Shown here piece after piece: positions 23,145 through 29,977 of a DNA stretch of 64,000 bases (position 1 is the first letter of the stretch; every line of letters starts with the position of its first letter). Below the pieces are notes generated by a model. It did not search any database, was not told where the DNA came from, and saw only the letters and a list, made by a program, of their open reading frames with translations. The DNA lies in NCBI RefSeq assembly GCF_900188315.1, contig NZ_LT897781.1, forward strand, positions 1,984,001-2,048,000, in the 5' to 3' direction. The DNA is from Marinobacter sp. es.042 (GTDB lineage Bacteria; Pseudomonadota; Gammaproteobacteria; Pseudomonadales; Oleiphilaceae). The translations under genes were made by a program, and so were the position numbers.

Positions 23145-23561
23145 GTTGCCAGCGATTTCCTCCAAAGCCCTTCTAATACAGGAGTGATCGCTTTTCACGA
23201 GCGCGTAACCACCAAAAGTTAGTAGGCCACAGGTAACAAAGCCAAATAACGAGAAGCCCTGAACAAACATTATTGCAACGCCCAGAGCGCCAAAAGCTAT
23301 TCCAACGCCAGTGGCCAAACTTAGATCGCTGAATTTCCCAACGATGCAGGCTTTACCGTCGATTTCCTGAACAAAACCATCGAATCGCCCTCTCCCAGGG
23401 AAATGGAAGGGACCCGCCCTCCGAATCAACTGGATTCGAGATCCCTCTACGCGACCATCAATTTCTTTAGGTCGCGAGTACCAAGTTTCATAATCGACGA
23501 AACTTGCAGCTCTCGCGAGAATTGTGTCCTTGGAAAAATCAGAATCGCAGCGATAGTTCAT
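23139..23561 (-). CDS. Membrane protein of unknown function (cassette)
   Basis: 140 residues: a soluble N-terminal domain (MNYRCDSDFSKDTILARAAS ... GKACIVGKFSD) followed by a membrane hairpin at about 84-120 (GVGIAFGALGVAIMFVQGFS, GFVTCGLLTFGGYALV). No recognised motif. The stop is in the attC. Confidence 0.62.
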   Translation of the reverse strand: MNYRCDSDFSKDTILARAASFVDYETWYSRPKEIDGRVEGSRIQLIRRAGPFHFPGRGRFDGFVQEIDGKACIVGKFSDLSLATGVGIAFGALGVAIMFVQGFSLFGFVTCGLLTFGGYALVKSDHSCIRRALEEIAGNK

Positions 23562-23563
23562 AC

Positions 23564-23641
23564 AAGTAACGCAGAGCTTTGCGGCGATTTTGGAACCGCG
23601 AAGCGGTGAAAAAATTGTCCGGCAACAGCGTCTTGTTATGC
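23564..23641 (-). repeat. attC site of the 391-residue zinc-ribbon cassette
   Basis: 78-bp site with cores AAGTAAC and GTTATGC, of the GCTTTGCGGCGATTTTGG subtype. Confidence 0.87.
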
Positions 23642-24811
23642 GTTTCTCTTTCCAATTCTCTCTCTACGCTCTTTCTCAATTTCAATGCAGAATTCCTCAG
23701 GAGGAAACATTTCCTGAAAGTCGGTTTCGAAAGTTGCAATCATACGATTGAGGCATCCTATAAGTTTATGAGCGTTGTTCACTGTTTCGCGGATGAGATC
23801 ACCTTCCTCAATGTCATTGTCTCCGCTTTTTTCAACGTATCGTGTGGTTGCAACTCCCCCATCATGTTCATAGACGTGACGACGGCAAAACATCTTGTTC
23901 ACGAAGCTGCGATCCGCTGCCATGCCTTTAAGTAGACTGATATCAAAAAACTTGTTCAGTAACTCTTCAAAATTATCAATATTGTGAAACAAAAGTTTTT
24001 CTAATTGGTTCACTCTCGATTCTTTCATCGGTACGAGAGAAATTAGCTGATTTACATAGTCTCGTGCTGCTGCATCAAATTCTGAAACTGCCTGCTTAAC
24101 CGCGACAGAAGCAGATATATCACCACTCTTTAATTTGGATCTGATTTGTTCAAGCGCAACACGTTGCTGTTCAGCCGAATTTCTCCACCCACATGAAGAA
24201 CAGTATCCGTATTTCCCACGAATATCGTTATAACTATGGCAAGCGGAGCATTTGAATTCTGTTTGCTGGGCTGTAGATGTGTAGTAAAAATCGGGCCTTG
24301 GTTCACCCGTTACGGAGTCTGCTAAGACATCCATATCAATCACTACTTCCCTGGTAGTGTCTACTTCTGCTTCGTATATGGCTTTATACAATGACTCGAC
24401 ATAGTGCGATATGTATACCTTTTGAGGAGGTGTAAGGAAATGATACGACTCTGCACGAACGCCGCAATACGGACAAGTTAATAGAAATTTCGCAGGGATA
24501 TTATCAGAGCGAAAATGTTTGCTGCAGCGTGGGCATTCATGACCAAATCTACCTTGCGAATCTGATGCCATCATCACAGCAATACAATTCGGGAATGGGG
24601 GTGCATTCCAAGGAGTACCGATACCTCCCATATCTATATTGCCACATGCAAAACCATCAGGATGGGCATAGACGCCAACAAGACTTGCGGGGCGCGGTGA
24701 CGAATGCGAGTAGCCGATTTGGTACTTTACCTGGCCCTCTGAGTCACAAATGATAGTAAAAGTGACTTTTCCCCCGGTGTGCCCAACTTCAGTGAAGTCC
24801 TCTCTAGTCAT
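23636..24811 (-). CDS. Double zinc-ribbon protein with C-terminal RxxxxH motif (largest cassette gene)
   Basis: 391 residues, more than twice the size of most cassette products. Two zinc ribbons: C93-x2-C96 with C113-x2-C116 (ECPRCSKHF, TCPYCG) and C188-x2-C191 with C204-x2-C207 (CSACHSY, CSSCG). The helical C-terminal third contains R311-HVYE-H316, an R-x4-H motif as used by HEPN ribonucleases, inside FVNKMFCRRHVYEHDGG. The N-terminal 80 residues are unlike anything I recognise. Ribbons for nucleic acid plus a possible RNase module would suit an antiviral or stress effector, but this is inference. Confidence 0.65.
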   Translation of the reverse strand: MTREDFTEVGHTGGKVTFTIICDSEGQVKYQIGYSHSSPRPASLVGVYAHPDGFACGNIDMGGIGTPWNAPPFPNCIAVMMASDSQGRFGHECPRCSKHFRSDNIPAKFLLTCPYCGVRAESYHFLTPPQKVYISHYVESLYKAIYEAEVDTTREVVIDMDVLADSVTGEPRPDFYYTSTAQQTEFKCSACHSYNDIRGKYGYCSSCGWRNSAEQQRVALEQIRSKLKSGDISASVAVKQAVSEFDAAARDYVNQLISLVPMKESRVNQLEKLLFHNIDNFEELLNKFFDISLLKGMAADRSFVNKMFCRRHVYEHDGGVATTRYVEKSGDNDIEEGDLIRETVNNAHKLIGCLNRMIATFETDFQEMFPPEEFCIEIEKERRERIGKRNA

Positions 24812-24838
24812 ATCGTCCTGTCAAACCTAAATAATAAT

Positions 24839-24927
24839 GCATAACGCTGAGGTAACCGGCGCCGGAGCGCAGCGGAGGGAACCAAAAGCGGTACGCTTTT
24901 GGTGTCCGGTTGACCGACTGGTTAAGG
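24839..24927 (-). repeat. attC site, unusual subtype
   Basis: 89-bp site with cores GCATAAC and GTTAAGG. Contains an inner perfect hairpin CCAAAAGCG-GTA-CGCTTTTGG not seen in the other sites. Confidence 0.82.
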
Positions 24928-25194
24928 GCCGGTTACCCGTTGTTTTGTATTGGCACCCAAGTCTGAATGCCTGCTCCCGATACCTTGTAACAACTTGACG
25001 GATTGCGCCAGGAACCAGAACACCGAATGAGAGGATTTCCCCAGCGAATGCGCCGGATTGCCCCGCGACCTGAACACAAAATTACCGGCCAGAACCGTTG
25101 CCAGACTGAGGGCTGTTTTCTGCTTACCGGCAACCCCCGAAGCTGCGGCCAGACACCAGACCAAAGAACACCGGAGCAAGGCCTTTAACGCCAA
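24922..25194 (-). CDS. Hypothetical cassette protein of doubtful coding status
   Basis: 90 codons: the frame starts at a TTG inside the upstream attC and reads LRCSLVWCLAAASGVAGKQK, then FRSRGNPAHSLGKSSHSVFW, FLAQSVKLLQGIGSRHSDLG. The N-terminus looks like a weak signal peptide. No ATG start and no ribosome site are visible. Similar open frames are, from memory, common in gammaproteobacterial integron cassettes; whether they are translated is unclear. Confidence 0.4.
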   Translation of the reverse strand: MALKALLRCSLVWCLAAASGVAGKQKTALSLATVLAGNFVFRSRGNPAHSLGKSSHSVFWFLAQSVKLLQGIGSRHSDLGANTKQRVTGP

Positions 25195-25257
25195 GCACAG
25201 CGGCGGCTGAAAGCCGTCCGGTGGCCGTAGGCCACGTACTGATGCGCCTTGTTAATC
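25183..25257 (-). repeat. attC site
   Basis: 75-bp site with cores CTTTAAC and GTTAATC and the stem CGGCGGCTGAAAGCCGTCCGG. Confidence 0.85.
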
Positions 25258-25262
25258 ACAAT

Positions 25263-25706
25263 TTACCACCGTACCCCGAATAACAAACGAACCGGTTTTT
25301 GACAGAAGAGCAAAATCCAAGTGGTAGAGATTACAATCGGGAGGAAGTGAAAATAATCAAAGTAACCATCGGGCACCATTCCCATGAAGAACAGAATGGC
25401 CTCTGATAGACCGTGGAAAAAATATAGCGTTACGATGATCAGGAATGACCAGTGAGCCCAGGCTTTAAGATGAAGGACCCCAAAAACAGTAAACAAGCCC
25501 CAAACACTGTAGGCCAACAGAGTCCAATACAAAGGTGAAGGTGAGCTTTCAGTTATGGTAGTAAGTGCAATGTCGCCAGCAATAAACGCCAGCCAAATCG
25601 CACCAAAGGCGATTTCCCCAGGACGCCTTTGGTCAAGTTCAGCTTCTGTTTCGACTTTTCCCTGTCCCAAAACTATCTCCGATGCTATTCCAATGATTAA
25701 CGCCAA
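25263..25706 (-). CDS. Polytopic membrane protein (cassette)
   Basis: Up to 147 codons; the frame enters from the attC and the true start is uncertain, since no ATG lies near the attC. Four hydrophobic segments, including IAFGAIWLAFIAGDIALTTI, YWTLLAYSVWGLFTVFGVL, WSFLIIVTLYFFHGLSEAIL and FLPIVISTTWILLFC. No family recognised. Confidence 0.6.
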   Translation of the reverse strand: MALIIGIASEIVLGQGKVETEAELDQRRPGEIAFGAIWLAFIAGDIALTTITESSPSPLYWTLLAYSVWGLFTVFGVLHLKAWAHWSFLIIVTLYFFHGLSEAILFFMGMVPDGYFDYFHFLPIVISTTWILLFCQKPVRLLFGVRW

Positions 25707-25799
25707 TATTCAGCGGCGGCCTTTGCGTAGCGACGCGGAGAAAAGGCCGTCCGGTGGAGGCCCGTCAGGGCCGTAACGAACTGGAATAACTTGTTAAAG
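25695..25799 (-). repeat. attC site (105-bp subtype) of family B copy 2
   Basis: Cores GATTAAC and GTTAAAG; body TTCAGCGGCGGCCTTTGCGT. Confidence 0.88.
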
Positions 25800-26222
25800 G
25801 TTTTTGAACGCAGCTCTCGCCTTGTAGGCTTGTATCCACTGGAATAGACCAAGCCCCCCGACAAACGCGGCCAGTGCACTCGACCCATCCATACCTAGCT
25901 GTAAAAACGCAGCCATCCCTATTAACCCTACTCCGCCTGCCACGTACTCGATAGGCTCGTAACTGTACCCAAACTTCAGTGACTGCCCATAAAGGCTAGG
26001 CTCAAAATCAACTGGTACTTGCAGTTCTTCCGATTGCTTTGTGGCGAAACGGTTTGCTTTAGCACGGGAAAATGACCAATAGACAATTTCCTTCCCTGGT
26101 AGCGCAATGACTCTGAAAGCTCTGCCCGATGTTCCCGCTGTGACTGGAGTTATGCGCAGAGCAGTAACTTCCGAAAGATCAGTCACCTTTATCGCTCCAT
26201 CCAGAAATTGCCTCCGTGCCAT
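25794..26222 (-). CDS. Membrane protein, family B copy 2 (cassette)
   Basis: 142 residues (MARRQFLDGAIKVTDLSEVT ... FRVIALPGKEIVYWSFSRAK), homologous to 14812-15237 with the same layout: soluble N-terminus then membrane hairpin. Its attC is of a different subtype from that of copy 1, so either the attC was exchanged or the copies entered separately. Confidence 0.72.
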   Translation of the reverse strand: MARRQFLDGAIKVTDLSEVTALRITPVTAGTSGRAFRVIALPGKEIVYWSFSRAKANRFATKQSEELQVPVDFEPSLYGQSLKFGYSYEPIEYVAGGVGLIGMAAFLQLGMDGSSALAAFVGGLGLFQWIQAYKARAAFKNL

Positions 26223-26236
26223 GACTACTGACCTAC

Positions 26237-26294
26237 CTTTAACGCTGAGCGAAGCGGCGGCTGAAAGCCGTCCGGCTTACGCGCCTGGTTATGT
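26237..26294 (-). repeat. attC site, short type
   Basis: 58-bp site with cores CTTTAAC and GTTATGT and the stem GCGGCGGCTGAAAGCCGTCC. Confidence 0.85.
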
Positions 26295-26702
26295 TTGTAG
26301 GTTCACGCCAACGCTTCGACAATGCTGAGCAATCAATTCCCAGCGCGTATCCGCTACTTGCGTAAATTCTTCACGCCAATCCGGACATTCGTCGAAATAC
26401 CTATCAGAAGCTCCGGCTAGAAACTGATCTATTTCGTTAGCTTCAAAACCTATACCCAGTTTTTCGAAATGCTTTCGATAATCCTCGATGATTCTCAGCG
26501 ATTGAAGGTCACCTGAAAGCTTCAGAAGCCTCACTACCAGTGGGCACCATTCCATACTGTATGTGAAAAAGTGATCCCAACCTTGCATGTCGGCTACAGA
26601 CTCGAGGTAAGCAACTGCGAAGACTGGCCACTCGTGCTCGGAGAGACTGGCTTCGTCTCGCATCCCTTTCTCAAAAATTTTATCAACACTCAGAGCCCGC
26701 AT
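26289..26702 (-). CDS. DMP19/DUF4375-like protein (cassette)
   Basis: 137 residues, soluble and helical. The block WPVFAVAYLESVADMQGWDH, FFTYS, then LRIIEDYRKHFEKLGIGFEA resembles the DMP19 domain, in which a NGG/GGF-like turn is followed by FF and helices; here GWDHFF takes that place. DMP19 homologues include a DNA-mimic protein of Neisseria that blocks a repressor, so a DNA-mimic role is possible but unproven. Confidence 0.6.
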   Translation of the reverse strand: MRALSVDKIFEKGMRDEASLSEHEWPVFAVAYLESVADMQGWDHFFTYSMEWCPLVVRLLKLSGDLQSLRIIEDYRKHFEKLGIGFEANEIDQFLAGASDRYFDECPDWREEFTQVADTRWELIAQHCRSVGVNLQT

Positions 26703-26712
26703 AATTTCTCAA

Positions 26713-26796
26713 ACATAACGCCGCCAGCATGCGCGGCTTTGTAGTGGAGGCGCAGCCGCAACGAAAAAGGCGTCGCCGTACCTGGCCTTGTTAGCC
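26713..26796 (-). repeat. attC site
   Basis: 84-bp site with cores ACATAAC and GTTAGCC and the arm GGAGGCGCAGCCGCAACG. Confidence 0.87.
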
Positions 26797-27477
26797 ATTG
26801 GGTGCCACAACAGACAGCACAAAATCTTTCGGAGGGCTGAGCTGACAATTGCGAGCTCCTTCTGCAGCGCCCCAGCCAAGCCAAACCCGATTTTCTTTCT
26901 CTGCCATTTGGCCCATCAAAAGTTGGAAACTGCTCTGTAGCGCCAAAAGCTCACCGTTTTTATAGTCTTCGATAAGGAAAATAAATTTCCTCACGTCGTA
27001 TTTATTTCGAGGTCCATACCGGTATCGAATAACGACATCAGACACATCGGTTTTGCTTTGGCGTTGCCGATAATGTTCTTTTCCTCCAACCATGCCGCAC
27101 AGCCCCAGCTTAAGCTGATCTTTTTTGGTTGCAGAGATAATAAAGCTTCCTTCGCAAAATAAATTATTCCGTGGTCTTGAGGAACTCAAATCATCGCTGC
27201 TAAATAAAAGTTGTACGGTTTGAAACCTTTCCGGCTCGCTCAAGAGCTTAGAAGCCAATTTTGTTGGATAGTAATCTTGCTCGATTACACCCGAAACGGG
27301 GTAATACTCTAAAGCAATGCTGTTAGAACTGACCTGCGAAAAGACTTGTTCCTTAGCGTCGCGACATGCTTCTTCAAAGTGAGCAAACCTTTCATCGTCC
27401 GTAACCCGGTCGGTCAGATACGATAGAAACGCAACCAAGGCAATTGCGGATATGATCATTGCTAGAGCGACTTTCAA
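26791..27477 (-). CDS. Membrane-anchored extracytoplasmic protein (cassette)
   Basis: 228 residues with an N-terminal signal anchor (MKVALAMIISAIALVAFLSY) and a ~200-residue soluble domain. Cysteines at about residue 38 (EEACRDA), in FCEGSF, LGLCGMV and NCQLS may form disulfides. It contains VIRYRYGPRNKYDVRKFIFL. No recognised family. The stop is in the attC. Confidence 0.68.
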   Translation of the reverse strand: MKVALAMIISAIALVAFLSYLTDRVTDDERFAHFEEACRDAKEQVFSQVSSNSIALEYYPVSGVIEQDYYPTKLASKLLSEPERFQTVQLLFSSDDLSSSRPRNNLFCEGSFIISATKKDQLKLGLCGMVGGKEHYRQRQSKTDVSDVVIRYRYGPRNKYDVRKFIFLIEDYKNGELLALQSSFQLLMGQMAEKENRVWLGWGAAEGARNCQLSPPKDFVLSVVAPNG

Positions 27478-27496
27478 AAACCTTCACCTCGGTTCT

Positions 27497-27582
27497 GGCT
27501 AACGCCAAGCTAAGCGGTGCCCTGACAAGGGCATCCGGTGGACGGCCATCGGCCCGGAACAACCTTAATGGCCTTGTTAGGT
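27497..27582 (-). repeat. attC site of family C copy 2
   Basis: 86-bp site with cores GGCTAAC and GTTAGGT and GGTGCCCTGACAAGGGCATC arms. A compensating pair (GTGCC/GGCAT region) differs from relatives. Confidence 0.87.
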
Positions 27583-27909
27583 CTAAACATGTACGAGCAA
27601 TGCTGGTGCATACGCAGACCAATAAAGAGCCACTGTACCCGCGAAGCTCACGGAAATTGCGGCCAATGGCAACCATTTGGTTGCGCGGAACAGTGCTGAA
27701 AAGGCCAAGCCTAGACATAAAACAGGCAATACCACCCACCACTGAATCGTACGGAAAACGAACTGCGAATAGGCCGTTTGCTCTACGCCAAAGCTATACC
27801 AGAGTTGCGTAAATGACTTGGCAGCCTCCGGTTGGTTTAGCGCATAGATAAAGTAGGACTGCGCAAACACGAAGAAAAGAATGAACAACCAAAAAAACAG
27901 CTTCTTCAT
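27583..27909 (-). CDS. Membrane protein, family C copy 2 (cassette)
   Basis: 108 residues, three helices, almost the same as 18095-18421 (first 14 residues differ only at MKKLFFWLFILFFV). The two cassettes are about 9.5 kb apart, so the copies arose by cassette movement or array rearrangement. Function unknown. Confidence 0.72.
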   Translation of the reverse strand: MKKLFFWLFILFFVFAQSYFIYALNQPEAAKSFTQLWYSFGVEQTAYSQFVFRTIQWWVVLPVLCLGLAFSALFRATKWLPLAAISVSFAGTVALYWSAYAPALLVHV

Positions 27910-27917
27910 ACGATGAC

Positions 27918-28229
27918 CTAACGAAATATGTTCACGTGCCGGAGCGAAGCGCAGGTCGCGTGCAACGTGTTGTTAAACGGAACGTCCAGAAAGACTGTCA
28001 TATTGCTCTTAGTCACAGGCCACTCCATACCCTGAAGACACCCCTGGGAAGCTCTCAGGCCAATCGTCAGCGCGGGCAACCAAGACGAGAAGGCACTCAA
28101 CAAAGGCGACCACGATCGAGGATTGATCGGCTTTCCCTCAAGAACCAGAGCAGACGCATCAAGCCGCGACTTATGCGTCTGCTCTGGTTCTTGAGGGTAG
28201 CAAGGAGAGCGCTCAACGGCGATCCGCAT
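27918..28229 (-). CDS. Open frame in SOS-box cassette copy 1, coding status uncertain
   Basis: 103 codons from ATG 28229 (MRIAVERSPCYPQEPEQTHK), ending in the attC core. It begins about 41 bp after the LexA-type box, so it could be the SOS-induced product. Against this, no Shine-Dalgarno sequence precedes the ATG, the frame runs through a perfect 24-bp hairpin, and no domain is recognised. A non-coding RNA is an alternative. Confidence 0.35.
   Translation of the reverse strand: MRIAVERSPCYPQEPEQTHKSRLDASALVLEGKPINPRSWSPLLSAFSSWLPALTIGLRASQGCLQGMEWPVTKSNMTVFLDVPFNNTLHATCASLRHVNIFR
28135..28197. other. Perfect 24-bp hairpin in SOS-box cassette copy 1
   Basis: Arms 28135-28158 and 28174-28197 are exact reverse complements (CCCTCAAGAACC... 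and ...GGTTCTTGAGGG) around a 15-base loop. No T-run follows on either strand, so it is not a typical intrinsic terminator. Confidence 0.9.
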
Positions 28230-28269
28230 TATTTGTTTTCTTGCACTCGATTCCAGATTGAAAATAATG

Positions 28270-28285
28270 CTGTTTATCTATACAG
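28270..28285. promoter_or_regulatory. LexA-type SOS box, copy 1
   Basis: CTGTTTATCTATACAG: a perfect CTGT-N8-ACAG match to the gammaproteobacterial LexA consensus with an AT-rich centre. On the minus strand it directly follows promoter-like hexamers TTGCCG and TAAATA at 18-base spacing, so LexA binding would block leftward transcription into this cassette and those beyond. Confidence 0.75.
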
Positions 28286-28342
28286 TTATTTACTCTAACC
28301 CACGGTGATTCGGCAAGAAAACTTTGCACCTCACCCACCGCT

Positions 28343-28654
28343 TTAACGAAATATGTTCACGTGCCGGAGCGAAGCGCAGGTCGCGTGCAACGTGTTGTTA
28401 AACGGAACGTCCAGAAAGACTGTCATATTGCTCTTAGTCACAGGCCACTCCATACCCTGAAGACACCCCTGGGAAGCTCTCAGGCCAATCGTCAGCGCGG
28501 GCAACCAAGACGAGAAGGCACTCAACAAAGGCGACCACGATCGAGGATTGATCGGCTTTCCCTCAAGAACCAGAGCAGACGCATCAAGCCGCGACTTATG
28601 CGTCTGCTCTGGTTCTTGAGGGTAGCAAGGAGAGCGCTCAACGGCGATCCGCAT
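28343..28654 (-). CDS. Open frame in SOS-box cassette copy 2, coding status uncertain
   Basis: The same 103-residue frame as in copies 1 and 3 without any substitution. The lack of change is equally explained by recent duplication. Confidence 0.35.
   Translation of the reverse strand: MRIAVERSPCYPQEPEQTHKSRLDASALVLEGKPINPRSWSPLLSAFSSWLPALTIGLRASQGCLQGMEWPVTKSNMTVFLDVPFNNTLHATCASLRHVNIFR
28560..28622. other. Perfect 24-bp hairpin in SOS-box cassette copy 2
   Basis: Same arms and loop as at 28135-28197. Confidence 0.9.
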
Positions 28655-28694
28655 TATTTGTTTTCTTGCACTCGATTCCAGATTGAAAATAATG

Positions 28695-28710
28695 CTGTTT
28701 ATCTATACAG
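28695..28710. promoter_or_regulatory. LexA-type SOS box, copy 2
   Basis: Same CTGT-N8-ACAG sequence as copy 1. Confidence 0.75.
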
Positions 28711-28765
28711 TTATTTACTCTAACCTACGGTGATTCGGCAAGAAAACTTTGCACCTCACCCACCG

Positions 28766-28866
28766 CTTTAACGCGAAGCTTAGCGGCGCCCTTGTAATGG
28801 AGGCGAAGCCGCCATGTAAAGGGCGTCCGGCGGCCAACGGCCGCGTACTACAGCGCCTTGTTAAAT
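28766..28866 (-). repeat. attC site
   Basis: 101-bp site with cores CTTTAAC and GTTAAAT, related to the 102-bp subtype (GAAGCTTAGCGGCGCCCTTG). Confidence 0.87.
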
Positions 28867-29202
28867 AACACCAATGTATGCAGCGGCGATGAGGAGGCTG
28901 ACAACTGCTGAAAGCGAAATTAGAACCACACCGAACCCTAAAACGCCTCTATGCCAGCCTCTCAGGCTCATCCAATAAGTCTCAAATTCAAAGAACTGCT
29001 TGCCAGTCACCAGATGTAAAACTCCTACCAAGGCTAAAACCCCAGGCAAAGCAACCACAGTCATCTGGCCAACCGCCCTCCAACTGGTCGAGGCAGGGTT
29101 TAGCCCCTCATGAAGGACGAAATGAAAAACCAGACCGTATCCGATGACACCCGCAACTATCTGTATGACGCCTTTTTTCCTAATTGACGACTTCAAAGAC
29201 AT
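28861..29202 (-). CDS. Polytopic membrane protein (cassette)
   Basis: 113 residues from ATG 29202 (MSLKSSIRKKGVIQIVAGVI) with three membrane helices: about 10-30, 48-66 and 86-110 (GVLGFGVVLISLSAVVSLLI). Its stop is in the attC. It lies between the second and third copies of the SOS-box cassette. Family not recognised. Confidence 0.68.
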   Translation of the reverse strand: MSLKSSIRKKGVIQIVAGVIGYGLVFHFVLHEGLNPASTSWRAVGQMTVVALPGVLALVGVLHLVTGKQFFEFETYWMSLRGWHRGVLGFGVVLISLSAVVSLLIAAAYIGVI

Positions 29203-29234
29203 TATCAAATTCCGCTGTCACGATTACTTAGAGT

Positions 29235-29345
29235 TCAGGATGCAAAGAACCAACAAAATAGGACCTGCGGTATTGAAATGAAGGCGAAGCCGAAATTTTA
29301 AAACCGACGCCGCGACCAACATTTTTTTACGTGTGGCCAGCATAG
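29235..29345 (-). repeat. Degenerate attC-like region
   Basis: Contains ACCTGCGGTATTGAAATGAAG and GGCGAAGCCG...GACGCCGCGACC, which resemble the arms of the sites at 10765 and 26713. The outer cores AAC and GTT are not intact, so recombination here should be lost. Confidence 0.5.
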
Positions 29346-29351
29346 TGTGCA

Positions 29352-29600
29352 TCAGTACACACTGGCAGTTTCATCAACGATGAATTGAGCTTTATTTTTG
29401 ACACACCAAGCTTCTAGCTCCTGCTTTAGCTGAGGCCACAGATCCTTTGCCCAAGTTGGAGCTTTCCGCTCCCACACTGATTGCGTGGGAAGATAAGCAG
29501 AGAGCACCCCCATCGGGAGCTCAAGAACAAATGCACCACCGGGCCCGGTAACGACCAATTCTTCTTTCCATCTTGGCTCAAATTTGAAAATACTCATCAT
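29352..29600 (-). CDS. Small conserved-looking soluble protein (cassette)
   Basis: 82 residues (81 from the second ATG): MSIFKFEPRWKEELVVTGPG, GAFVLELPMGVLSAYLPTQS, then WAKDLWPQLKQELEAWCVKN. Compact alpha-beta composition, no signal peptide. I have the impression of an existing uncharacterised family but cannot name it. Confidence 0.68.
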   Translation of the reverse strand: MMSIFKFEPRWKEELVVTGPGGAFVLELPMGVLSAYLPTQSVWERKAPTWAKDLWPQLKQELEAWCVKNKAQFIVDETASVY

Positions 29601-29609
29601 TATTTACAT

Positions 29610-29921
29610 TTAACGAAATATGTTCACGTGCCGGAGCGAAGCGCAGGTCGCGTGCAACGTGTTGTTAAACGGAACGTCCAGAAAGACTGTCATATTGCTC
29701 TTAGTCACAGGCCACTCCATACCCTGAAGACACCCCTGGGAAGCTCTCAGGCCAATCGTCAGCGCGGGCAACCAAGACGAGAAGGCACTCAACAAAGGCG
29801 ACCACGATCGAGGATTGATCGGCTTTCCCTCAAGAACCAGAGCAGACGCATCAAGCCGCGACTTATGCGTCTGCTCTGGTTCTTGAGGGTAGCAAGGAGA
29901 GCGCTCAACGGCGATCCGCAT
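29610..29921 (-). CDS. Open frame in SOS-box cassette copy 3, coding status uncertain
   Basis: The same 103-residue frame as copies 1 and 2. Confidence 0.35.
   Translation of the reverse strand: MRIAVERSPCYPQEPEQTHKSRLDASALVLEGKPINPRSWSPLLSAFSSWLPALTIGLRASQGCLQGMEWPVTKSNMTVFLDVPFNNTLHATCASLRHVNIFR
29827..29889. other. Perfect 24-bp hairpin in SOS-box cassette copy 3
   Basis: Same arms and loop as at 28135-28197. Confidence 0.9.
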
Positions 29922-29961
29922 TATTTGTTTTCTTGCACTCGATTCCAGATTGAAAATAATG

Positions 29962-29977
29962 CTGTTTATCTATACAG
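29962..29977. promoter_or_regulatory. LexA-type SOS box, copy 3
   Basis: Same CTGT-N8-ACAG sequence as copies 1 and 2. Confidence 0.75.

Larger units (their letters stand above)
27916..28340 (-). repeat. SOS-box hairpin cassette, copy 1 (425 bp)
   Basis: First of three copies of a 425-bp unit made of a 63-bp attC (27916-27978, cores ACCTAAC and GTTAAAC) and a 362-bp body. Relative to copies 2 and 3 I see one base difference, in CTAACCCACGG versus CTAACCTACGG near 28300. Copies 1 and 2 are direct tandem repeats. Unlike neighbouring cassettes it carries a LexA-type box, promoter-like hexamers and a long hairpin. Confidence 0.9.
28341..28765 (-). repeat. SOS-box hairpin cassette, copy 2 (425 bp)
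   Basis: Tandem to copy 1 at an exact 425-bp offset, with its own attC (28341-28403, cores CTTTAAC and GTTAAAC). No difference from copy 3 was seen by eye apart from the junction base. Confidence 0.9.

Noticed and set aside
28135..28197. The 24-bp hairpin as a rho-independent terminator
   Set aside because: No T-run follows the stem on either strand.
27936..28298. 120-codon plus-strand frame in the triplicated cassette (also at 28361 and 29481)
   Set aside because: It is opposite to the promoter and SOS box, begins in attC, is very Arg-rich, and is the antisense image of the hairpin region. I see no ribosome site.
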